DNA of 12,601 nucleotides. It comes from Parcubacteria group bacterium (GTDB lineage Bacteria; Patescibacteriota; Minisyncoccia; JACPCQ01). The notes under the pieces are model-generated. The model ran no database searches, was not told where the DNA came from, and saw nothing but the letters and a program-made list of their open reading frames with translations. Numbering within the stretch: the first letter of the stretch is position 1; the number at the start of each line of letters is the position of its first letter. This document shows, piece by piece, positions 6,934 to 12,601 of the stretch. Made by a program: the position numbers and the translations under genes. The stretch spans positions 1-12,601 of the forward strand of contig JACPCQ010000017.1 in the NCBI GenBank assembly GCA_016179715.1. The letters are read 5' to 3'.

Positions 6934-8160
6934 ATGATGCTTGCTCCGTCATCCACATTGTCTTTTCTTCCTGCCCAAACAGGGGCGGAAAGAAAGCGAC
7001 AGCAGCCTATGGATTTTCTTTTTAAGACAGTAACGCTGTCGGTTCCGAAGGCTGGAGATTTGCTTGAAGGTTTGATTATTGCGCGCAAGGGCGCTGCGCT
7101 TTTCGTAAGTCTTGACCCCTTTGGTACGGGAATTGTGTATGGCCGCGAATATTATCAAGCGCGCGATCTGATTAAAAGCCTGAAGACGGGAGATGTTGTT
7201 ACCGCGAAAGTATTGAACTTGGAAAACGAAGACGGATATGTTGAGCTCTCGTTGGAACAGGCGGATAAAGAGATGCTTTGGCGCGAAGCTGAAGAGTTGC
7301 GCAAGCTCAAGGAGTCGGTTGAAATACCTGTTGTTGAGGCAAACAAAGGGGGGCTCGTACTTGCATGGAAGGGCTTATCCGGCTTTCTTCCCGCCTCCCA
7401 ATTGCGCGCAAGTCATTACCCGCGCGTTGAAGGAGGGGACAAAGACAAAATTTTAGAAGAACTCAAGAAACTTGTGGGGACGACATTAACCGTAACCGTG
7501 CTTTCGGTTGACTCCAAAGAAGAGAAAATTATTTTTTCGGAGAAAAACGTTGAGACTGCGGAACTCAAGGAGCTCGTATCTCAATATCATGTGGGAGATG
7601 TGGTTCAAGGGGAGATCTCCGGCGTTGTTGACTTTGGCGTGTTTATAAAAATAGGAGAAGGACTGGAAGGCCTCGCGCATATTTCCGAACTTGATTGGGG
7701 GCTGGTCACGGATCCCACAGCATTGTTTAAAGAAGGGGAACAGATAAAAGCGAAAATAATCGGTGTGAGCGGCGGAAAGATTTCGCTTTCCATAAAAGCG
7801 CTCAAGCCCGACCCGTGGCAGCTTGCTGCCGAGAAGTATCACAAAGGGGACATCGTGCAGGGAGTAGTTGTGCGGCTTGATAAGTATGGCGCGCTGGTGA
7901 GCCTTGAGGAGGGAATCGCCGGACTCTCGCATGTCTCTGAGTTCGCGTCCGAAAGAGACTTGCGCGACAAGCTTGAGCTTGGAAAATCATACCCGTTTCA
8001 GGTGCTGAATTTTGATCCGAGTCAACGTCAGTTGACGCTAAGTTTTCTCGGAGAACAAAAAACGGAACGTGTGGCGAAAGATGCCGTACCTGACGATGCG
8101 CAACAGGATGCTGGCTCCGGCCGGAATTCCGGCTTCGGCAAAGAAGAACTGTCTGTGTAA
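6934..8160 (+). CDS. rpsA: S1-domain RNA-binding protein (ribosomal protein S1-like)
   Basis: 408 aa with four S1 (OB-fold) domains: about 40-107 (GDLLEG to VELSLEQ), 128-203 (more divergent, KGGLVLAWKGLSGFLPASQL), 219-288 (GDVVQGEISGVVDFGVFIKI, GLAHISEL, ISLSIK) and 304-372 (GDIVQGVVVRLDKYGALVSL, GLSHVSEF, LTLSF). A polar tail of about 36 residues follows. S1 binds mRNA on the 30S subunit; four domains rather than E. coli's six is usual outside Proteobacteria. The start is uncertain. ATG 6934 lies only three bases after the -10 box, ATG 6937 fits a leaderless mRNA, and ATG 7009 (residue 26, MDFLFKTV) would drop an unconserved 25-residue leader. It is probably a single-gene unit. Confidence 0.9.
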   Translation: MMLAPSSTLSFLPAQTGAERKRQQPMDFLFKTVTLSVPKAGDLLEGLIIARKGAALFVSLDPFGTGIVYGREYYQARDLIKSLKTGDVVTAKVLNLENEDGYVELSLEQADKEMLWREAEELRKLKESVEIPVVEANKGGLVLAWKGLSGFLPASQLRASHYPRVEGGDKDKILEELKKLVGTTLTVTVLSVDSKEEKIIFSEKNVETAELKELVSQYHVGDVVQGEISGVVDFGVFIKIGEGLEGLAHISELDWGLVTDPTALFKEGEQIKAKIIGVSGGKISLSIKALKPDPWQLAAEKYHKGDIVQGVVVRLDKYGALVSLEEGIAGLSHVSEFASERDLRDKLELGKSYPFQVLNFDPSQRQLTLSFLGEQKTERVAKDAVPDDAQQDAGSGRNSGFGKEELSV

Positions 8161-8189
8161 GGGCCTATTTTTCCCTGTTGCCAAAGAAT

Positions 8190-8209
8190 GCCGTTGTGCC
8201 CACAACGGC
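8190..8209 (+). terminator. Hairpin after the S1 gene
   Basis: GCCGTTGTG (8190-8198) and CACAACGGC (8201-8209) form a perfect inverted repeat with two bases between. It begins 29 bases after the S1 stop and is followed by GTTT only, so it is a weak intrinsic terminator or a boundary element before the Mfd-like gene. TATGAT (8213-8218) just after it could be a -10 box for that gene, but no -35 matches. Confidence 0.4.
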
Positions 8210-8229
8210 GTTTATGATATAGGTAATAC

Positions 8230-10197
8230 GTGAGCGAAGCTCACCGGAAAATGACATTGCTTATCATCGGGCTTACCCCATCTTTATTGGAAAAGCCTGT
8301 TTTGTGGTTCGCAAAAAATAAGGATCGTATTTTGCGCATGCGCCGGATACCGTCCTGGTGGAACACGCATACCCTGTTGCTTGAGGAGGAGGATTCCCAG
8401 AAACTTTCTGTTCTGCTGCGTCGTCTGAACGAACTGGGTTATCGCAAAACACCTGCGGCCCGAGCATCCGCGCCGATGTTGCGGCGCGGGGAATTTTTTC
8501 ATCTGGGCGCCACGCTTGCCATCTTCCCGATCAATGAAAAAATGCCGTGGAGTGTAGAGTTCTCTGGAGACTGTATAGAAACAATCCGTCCGCAGACATT
8601 TGTGGAACACGATGTTGCTCCCGTGCAGCTCACGGACCGTCTTACGAGTCTTAAAGAGGGGGATTACGTTGTACACGCGGATCACGGCATCGGTATCTTT
8701 TGCGGCATTATTCAAAGGCGCGGGACGGATTATTTCCGAATCGCGTATGCGCCCGCGCGCAAGGGCGGCGTGGCGGATATGCTCCGGGTGCCGACAGCAC
8801 AACAAAAAAAACTCTCACCGTATCTTGGCTTTCGTGTTCCCGCGGTGCATCGGCTGGGTACCCCGCTTTGGTTACGGACAAAAAAGCGAACCGAGCGCGA
8901 CATCGTGGCTTTTGCCAAAGAAATACTTGCGTCTTGGGAGCAACGCGTTATGCACCGGCGAGCTCCATATCTGCCGCACCTGTTTGAGGAAAAAGCCTGG
9001 GAAGAGTTTGCCTACACTGAAACGGCAAGCCAGCAACGGGCGCTCGGGGAGATTTTTAAGGATATGGAGCGAGAGGAATCAATGGACCGTTTAATTGTTG
9101 GGGATGTCGGATTCGGGAAAACCGAGCTGGCATTGCGCGCGGCAATACGCGCAATGCTCAACGGAAGGCAGGTGGCGCTTCTTTGCCCAACCACCGTGCT
9201 TGCCGACCAGCACGCCGCGCTTTTTTCTCGTCGTACTGCGGCGCTGCCGGTGAACATCAGGCGATTTACACGCATGGAATCCAAACGAGAAATCGCGCAG
9301 ACGAAAAACGGGCTTTCGCGCGGAACGGTGGATATGCTTATCGGTACGCACCGATTGCTGCATTCTGCCGATTTTCGCAACCTCGGGTTGTTGATCATAG
9401 ACGAAGAGCAGCGTTTCGGGGTTGCGCAAAAAGAGCTTTTTAAAAAACGCTACCCTGCCGTAGACGTTCTGACACTTACCGCAACCCCTATCCCGCGCAC
9501 GCTTTCTATGGCGCTTTCTTCTGTCATGGCAACGAGTGCGCTCACGGAAGCTCCGTTCGGGAAGATGACACCCGAAACCACTGTCGCTTCTTTCAGTCCG
9601 GAGCTGGTGCGAGAGGCAATCATGCGGGAACTGAAGCGGGGCGGACAGGTATATTATCTGGCGAACCGGATTCGTGCCATTGCCCGGACGCTTGATTGGT
9701 TAGACGCGCTCTTGCCCGGAATCCCAAAGCGCGTCCTGCATGGACGGCTTCCTGAACACGCAATCATTAAAACAATGAGAGATTTCCGCAACGGCGCATT
9801 CCCGCTGCTGATCTCTACCACGATAATTGAGAACGGCCTGGACATCTCAAACGCGAACACGCTTATCGTCGCAGATGCCGGGCGCCTTGGTCTTGCGCAA
9901 AGTCATCAACTGCGCGGGCGAGTCGGCAGGGGAGCACAAAAATCTTACGCGTACTTTCTGTATAATCCGAAAACACAGACCGAAGACGGCAGACGGCGCC
10001 TTGCCGTACTTGCCCAGACCCAATTTCTCGGCGCGGGAATGCGCATTGCGGAACGCGACCTTGAAATCAGGGGAGCGGGAAATCTTTTGGGAAAAGACCA
10101 GTCCGGTGTCGCAAACAAAATCGGATGGAATCTGTACTATCAGATGCTCTCGCGGGCGCTTGAGGAAAAACGACAGCAGGTCCCGGATGTCCGATAA
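8230..10197 (+). CDS. mfd: Mfd-like transcription-repair coupling translocase, short form
   Basis: 655 aa. Residues 84-125 (FHLGATLAIFP, WSVEFSGDCIETIR) match only the last piece of the UvrB-like module of Mfd. Residues 143-200 (GDYVVHADHGIGIF to VPTAQQKKLSPYLG) match its RNA-polymerase-interacting domain. Then comes the Mfd/RecG motor: Walker A GDVGFGKTE (291-299), CPTTVLADQH, GTHRLL, motif II DEEQRFGV (391-398), TATPIPRTL (417-425), TTIIENGLDI (530-539), and QLRGRVGRG (560-568). Full-length Mfd is about 1150 aa; this one lacks the rest of the UvrB-like part that contacts UvrA and ends after LEIRGAGNLLGKDQSG...YYQML, before the D7 domain. The natural TAATAA end argues against a local truncation. 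The GTG at 8230 lies in a small hairpin (GTGAGC/GCTCAC); ATG 8251 is a plausible alternative. Identity as an Mfd relative is firm; repair coupling is inferred. Confidence 0.88.
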   Translation: MSEAHRKMTLLIIGLTPSLLEKPVLWFAKNKDRILRMRRIPSWWNTHTLLLEEEDSQKLSVLLRRLNELGYRKTPAARASAPMLRRGEFFHLGATLAIFPINEKMPWSVEFSGDCIETIRPQTFVEHDVAPVQLTDRLTSLKEGDYVVHADHGIGIFCGIIQRRGTDYFRIAYAPARKGGVADMLRVPTAQQKKLSPYLGFRVPAVHRLGTPLWLRTKKRTERDIVAFAKEILASWEQRVMHRRAPYLPHLFEEKAWEEFAYTETASQQRALGEIFKDMEREESMDRLIVGDVGFGKTELALRAAIRAMLNGRQVALLCPTTVLADQHAALFSRRTAALPVNIRRFTRMESKREIAQTKNGLSRGTVDMLIGTHRLLHSADFRNLGLLIIDEEQRFGVAQKELFKKRYPAVDVLTLTATPIPRTLSMALSSVMATSALTEAPFGKMTPETTVASFSPELVREAIMRELKRGGQVYYLANRIRAIARTLDWLDALLPGIPKRVLHGRLPEHAIIKTMRDFRNGAFPLLISTTIIENGLDISNANTLIVADAGRLGLAQSHQLRGRVGRGAQKSYAYFLYNPKTQTEDGRRRLAVLAQTQFLGAGMRIAERDLEIRGAGNLLGKDQSGVANKIGWNLYYQMLSRALEEKRQQVPDVR

Positions 10198-10217
10198 TAA
10201 GTGCGCCTCGTTGCTTT

Positions 10218-10263
10218 ACCCCCACACCAGAAAGCCACGGGTGTAAACCCGTGGTGTGGGGGT
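10218..10263. terminator. Large bulged hairpin between convergent Mfd-like and pth genes
   Basis: The inner stem CCACGGGT (10235-10242) / ACCCGTGG (10247-10254) has a GTAA loop. It continues directly into the outer stem ACCCCCACA (10218-10226) / TGTGGGGGT (10255-10263), with an eight-base bulge on the left. That is 17 base pairs in all, ending one base before the pth stop codon. It is well placed as a two-way terminator, though T-runs are short (TTT on the plus side). A hairpin recognised by an IS200/IS605-type transposase is an alternative reading. Confidence 0.6.
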
Positions 10264-10836
10264 TTACGAGTTGTACATACTCATTGCTTTTTCTTTTCCT
10301 TCCGTCACGATAAGTTCTGTCGCGCTGCCGACGTCGCGCAGTGCGCGATGTAAGAGCAACCGTTCCGATGCGCGGAAGTTGCTCATTAAAAAGTTTAAGA
10401 CTTTTTCCCCTTGCGGTTTGCGTTTCGGAGAAATACCGATGCGTATACGCACGAACGCCGATGTTTTTAACATGCGTATGACGGATTGTACGCCGCGGTG
10501 CCCGGCCGCGCCCCGATCAAAACTTATCTTGAATTTTCCGAGCGGAAGGTCCAAATCATCGTGCAATACAATAAGTTTGGCTGCTTGTGCTTTTGAGCGT
10601 ACGAGCGCGCGAAGCGGCTTTCCGGAGTTGTTCATAAAATCTTCCGACAACATCAAATCAAGCGGAATTTTTTCCACTTCCGCATTAATATACAGCGTTT
10701 GCGTGTGCTTGTCCGCGACCCACTCGCCCAGCTTGCGTGTCTGTGCAAATTGCAAAAGCGCAATACGTCCGGTATTGTGCCGCGTCCATTCGTATTCGGC
10801 GCCGGAATTTCCCAGCCCGACGGCAATCCAGTTCAT
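10264..10836 (-). CDS. pth: Peptidyl-tRNA hydrolase
   Basis: 190 aa, the usual length. Pth cleaves peptidyl-tRNA dropped by ribosomes and so recycles tRNA in the cytosol. Visible residues are N10 in VGLGNSGAEYE, the catalytic H20 in TRHNTG, FMNNSGK (67-73), HDDLDLPLGK (92-101, with D93), and GHRG (112-115). The E. coli enzyme has Asn114 where this one has Arg. RIGISPKRK and the VLNFLMSNF region complete the family pattern. The ATG at 10836 starts exactly at the conserved N-terminus; an upstream in-frame ATG at 10917 would add 27 unrelated residues and run through the promoter. It faces the Mfd-like gene tail to tail and diverges from the HTH-TM gene. Confidence 0.95.
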   Translation of the reverse strand: MNWIAVGLGNSGAEYEWTRHNTGRIALLQFAQTRKLGEWVADKHTQTLYINAEVEKIPLDLMLSEDFMNNSGKPLRALVRSKAQAAKLIVLHDDLDLPLGKFKISFDRGAAGHRGVQSVIRMLKTSAFVRIRIGISPKRKPQGEKVLNFLMSNFRASERLLLHRALRDVGSATELIVTEGKEKAMSMYNS

Positions 10837-10849
10837 TCCTTCTATTATA
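10837..10849 (-). promoter_or_regulatory. -10 box of pth, leaderless arrangement
   Basis: A perfect TATAAT (10849-10844, minus strand) is followed by AGAAGGA and then the ATG at 10836. The expected transcription start, about seven bases after the hexamer, falls at 10837/10836, so the transcript should begin at or one base before the start codon. The AAGGA touching the ATG is too close to act as a Shine-Dalgarno. No strong -35 is visible. Confidence 0.55.
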
Positions 10850-10945
10850 TAGGAGAATAGAGAAGAACGATATCTGAATACCAAGTTGTTCTTTCTGTCT
10901 GCGCGGAGATTCTTCATGATAATGTGAAAACGGTGATAACAAACC

Positions 10946-10979
10946 TGTGGATAAGCACGGTACTGCCGCCTTATCTACA
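10946..10979. promoter_or_regulatory. Inverted pair of DnaA-box-like sequences
   Basis: TGTGGATAA (10946-10954) is the exact complement of the consensus DnaA box TTATCCACA. TTATCTACA (10971-10979), one base off, faces it 16 bases away. As RNA the same sequence folds into a 10-bp stem with one G-U pair, so a hairpin is a competing explanation. No dnaA gene is in the window. Confidence 0.4.
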
Positions 10980-11077
10980 ACCGAAATCTCGGAAACGTTT
11001 CATGGTCTTTTTTCTATGGGGATCCGCCCTTCTCATCAGATGACGTATGCGAGTATTTTTTTGCGCAAAGAAAAGGT

Positions 11078-11113
11078 GGGGGCCGTTGTCTCCCTGCGCA
11101 CCCTTGCGCCCCC
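11078..11113. terminator. G/C hairpin with T-rich flanks on both sides
   Basis: GGGGGC (11078-11083) and GCCCCC (11108-11113) pair around a 24-base loop. GCGCA (11096-11100) with TGCGC (11105-11109) is a competing inner stem. The plus strand continues into CCCTTTTCGCTCTTTTT and the minus strand into ACCTTTTCTTT, so it could end transcripts from either side. Confidence 0.35.
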
Positions 11114-11211
11114 GAACCCTTTTCGCTCTTTTTGTATATTACCCGCTCTTTTCCGAGAAGGCGTTATAACGCGGCTGTTTCACGGCGCCCAAAGAAGCGT
11201 TTAATTGTTTC

Positions 11212-11234
11212 AGCTCTGCCGCGAGAGTTTTTTT
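11212..11234 (+). terminator. Short hairpin followed by T-run
   Basis: AGCTCT and AGAGTT (one G-U pair) flank the loop GCCGCG, followed by five T residues. This is a small intrinsic-terminator shape on the plus strand, seven bases after the TAA of an unrecognised open frame. It implies something may be transcribed rightward from the gap, but the stem is weak. Confidence 0.35.
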
Positions 11235-11342
11235 ATCCCAAGTAAAAACGACCCCCCGTTTTTATATGCACAGAGCAGGAACTCCGGTTATGATAAGAAG
11301 TACAAACTCTCAATCTGTGGTGAAACGAAGCAATGACAGATT

Positions 11343-12601
11343 ATGAAAAAAGTTCCGGATAAGATAATTCATAACGGAAAGGAATATTTCTCAACACGAT
11401 TTGCCGCCCGTCTGTCCGGTTATCATCCGGATTACATAGGCCAGCTGACACGCGCTGGGGAGCTTGAGGAAACGCGCATCGGGCGATCTCATTTTGTTGC
11501 GCGCGACGCTCTTTTCTCTCTTTTGGAAAATAGGCGCCGCGCTCCTTCTTCTTCGCTTGTTGATGCTCTGTATACGCATGCTCCCGCTCTTTCTCTTGCG
11601 GCGCTTCGCGCTTCCGCGGTGGCGCTCCCGCCTGCCGTTATCGTTTCTCCTGCCCTTCTGCCTGGACATGCGGAACCAGCGGCGACAAATTTACAGAAAA
11701 ACACGCTTGCCCGCCCGACCGGGTTATTTGAGCAGACTTGCCCTGCCTGCGCTAAAACTCCTGCCTGCGCAGACGCTTCTGTCGCACGCCGCCAGAGCCT
11801 TTGGCGACGGAGCGCGGGTAGGTTGGCAGGCGGGGCGTACCAAATGGATACGCCCGGGCGGGTAACGTTGTCTTCGGATGACAGAGAACTTACGAAGCAA
11901 ACCGCGGCCAAGACCGCACCTGAAAAGATGTGGGGGTCTATTTTTTCAATTGTCATTGTGTTGTCGGTGCTGGTGTTCTCGCCGTCTTTGCGCGCGCGTC
12001 TTACACACGCCTTTCCGGCGGGTGCGTATCCTGCTGGCGTATCAGGCCGGCAGTATTCTTCGTTGGTTGCCGGGACCCTCGCAAATGTCTCTGCGTACAC
12101 AACCGGCTTGGTTAGGCAGACGGCGCTGGTTACCGTTATCGGGCGCGATATTCTTACTACTGCTTTCGGGCAGACCACGACGCAGTTTGAGAAATGGTCT
12201 TCGGTTACAGCTGCGGCGCTTATAACCAAGACGTCATCTTTCTGGGGCAGCGCGGCGCTCTACACGGATGATTTTTTTGATATCTCCGAAACTCGTGTTC
12301 TTTCCGCAGCGGTGGCGGTGGGAGAACGCGGACTGTCGTTTTCTCGTGTTGTAAACAAGGCGCTTCACCGAGTTATTTGGCGCGTAAACAGGCTGCGTGA
12401 AGCCAAAACGACGCAAGCGACATTGTCGGGCGTGACATCAGGCATGCAGCGCATGCGAAAGAGAGCAGTCATGCTTACGCGCGCGATGCGCCGCAACATT
12501 GTGCGAGAGGTTGCTTCTGCTCCCGTTTCTTTTACTGCCGCCGGAGGGTTACTGGTGCATTTTCCCGTAACAGTGAAGCAGACCGTGTCCGCTACTGCGA
12601 C
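11343..12601 (+). CDS. Membrane-tethered helix-turn-helix protein, partial (3' end off right edge)
   Basis: The frame runs from ATG 11343 to the last base without a stop: 419 codons plus two bases. An in-frame TGA (11334-11336) just upstream fixes the start; no Shine-Dalgarno is seen. Residues 14-62 (EYFSTRFAARLSGYHPDYIGQL, RAGELEETRIGRSHFVARDALFSLL) look like a MerR/excisionase-type DNA-binding helix-turn-helix with its wing. Residues 65-195 are a Pro/Ala-rich linker with C133, C136 and C142. Residues 197-213 (WGSIFSIVIVLSVLVFS) are the only TM. Residues 215-419 are a large region, alpha-helical in look, predicted outside. The layout implies a DNA-binding part inside joined to an exported part, as in a membrane-bound regulator. 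Proteins of this form recur in Patescibacteria, with unknown function. Long frames on the other strand here are shadows. Confidence 0.8.
   Translation, partial: MKKVPDKIIHNGKEYFSTRFAARLSGYHPDYIGQLTRAGELEETRIGRSHFVARDALFSLLENRRRAPSSSLVDALYTHAPALSLAALRASAVALPPAVIVSPALLPGHAEPAATNLQKNTLARPTGLFEQTCPACAKTPACADASVARRQSLWRRSAGRLAGGAYQMDTPGRVTLSSDDRELTKQTAAKTAPEKMWGSIFSIVIVLSVLVFSPSLRARLTHAFPAGAYPAGVSGRQYSSLVAGTLANVSAYTTGLVRQTALVTVIGRDILTTAFGQTTTQFEKWSSVTAAALITKTSSFWGSAALYTDDFFDISETRVLSAAVAVGERGLSFSRVVNKALHRVIWRVNRLREAKTTQATLSGVTSGMQRMRKRAVMLTRAMRRNIVREVASAPVSFTAAGGLLVHFPVTVKQTVSATA
11742..11777 (+). repeat. 18-base tandem duplication inside the HTH-TM linker
   Basis: CCTGCCTGCGC occurs at 11742-11752 and again at 11760-11770, 18 bases apart and in frame, giving PACAKT then PACADA in the protein (residues 134-145). 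The last seven bases of the units have diverged. It looks like a small in-frame duplication in a disordered linker. Confidence 0.5.

Larger units (their letters stand above)
10850..11342. other. Long divergent intergenic region
   Basis: About 500 bases between pth (minus) and the HTH-TM gene (plus) without a convincing protein gene. It holds, from left to right: the DnaA-box-like inverted pair (10946-10979), a TTTGCGCAAA palindrome near 11060, a G/C hairpin (11078-11113), a hairpin plus T-run (11212-11234) and A/T-rich DNA up to 11342. A plus frame (10947-11204, GTG start) and a minus frame (11264-11139, no usual start codon) are open but unrecognised. I found no core motif of tRNA, tmRNA, SRP RNA or RNase P RNA here. 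Confidence 0.5.

Noticed and set aside
7486..7932. Minus-strand 148-codon frame opposite the S1 gene
   Set aside because: It is a shadow of the S1 repeats, with no motif, promoter or binding site.
10837..10917. Upstream ATG extending Pth by 27 residues
   Set aside because: The extension crosses the TATAAT box, and the family N-terminus begins precisely at the ATG at 10836.
11078..11113. Possible SRP (4.5S) RNA suggested by the GGGGGC...GCCCCC ends
   Set aside because: The conserved SRP core (a GGAAG/GCAG-type apical loop region) is absent and the element is too short.
10947..11204. Plus-strand frame of 85 codons with GTG start
   Set aside because: The start lies inside the DnaA-box-like sequence, there is no ribosome binding site, and I recognise no motif. 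Kept only as a possibility in the gap finding.
11464..11865. Plus-strand frame of 133 codons rich in Leu and Arg
   Set aside because: It is out of phase with and inside the HTH-TM gene. Its composition is that of a shifted GC-rich frame.
11489..12229. Long minus-strand open frame (246 codons)
   Set aside because: It lies fully opposite the plus-strand HTH-TM frame, which has recognisable domains and stays open over 1.2 kb. The minus translation shows no family motif.

Overview
The window looks like a chromosome segment of a Candidate Phyla Radiation (Patescibacteria, Parcubacteria-like) bacterium. This assignment is inferred from gene content and style. The indicators are a two-TM pilin of the VirB2/TrbC kind with the Cys pattern usual in that group, an N-terminally anchored solute-binding protein, a four-domain S1 protein, a short one-TM protein beside gyrA, and an HTH-linker-TM protein of a type common in these genomes. 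Several -10 boxes lie so close to start codons that the mRNAs would be leaderless or nearly so. Base composition is roughly balanced. I saw no tRNA, rRNA, CRISPR array or transposase gene.

Left part (about 1-6711, all minus strand). One operon reads a membrane-anchored solute-binding protein, then a pilin-like protein with an unusual soluble C-terminal extension (the genes share an ATGA overlap), then the start of a signal-peptide protein that leaves the window. Upstream of it is a class I SAM-dependent methyltransferase; between the two is a densely palindromic, repeat-like stretch. A second minus-strand operon reads a metallo-beta-lactamase-fold protein, a one-TM protein, and gyrA.

Middle (6712-10263). 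A 222-base divergent region holds promoters for both directions, TTTGGTTATTG direct repeats and a GC-rich palindrome. Then come, on the plus strand, a four-domain S1 RNA-binding protein and a 655-aa Mfd-like translocase lacking the UvrB-like N-terminal part and the C-terminal D7 domain. A large bulged hairpin separates it from pth.

Right part (10264-12601). Peptidyl-tRNA hydrolase (minus) has a TATAAT box exactly placed for a leaderless transcript. A 506-base divergent gap follows, with an inverted pair of DnaA-box-like sequences and several hairpins. From 11343 to the right edge runs one uninterrupted plus-strand frame (419 codons, no stop) encoding an N-terminal MerR/excisionase-like helix-turn-helix, a Pro/Ala-rich linker, one TM segment and a large outer part. 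It is easily missed because it has no stop codon inside the window.

Overall the segment mixes housekeeping functions (DNA supercoiling, translation, tRNA recycling, transcription-repair coupling) with cell-envelope functions (pilin, anchored binding protein, membrane-tethered DNA-binding protein). The points most worth pursuing are the HTH-TM protein, the binding protein/pilin operon, the minimal Mfd, the MBL protein lacking its metal-site Asp, and the possible DnaA-binding region.
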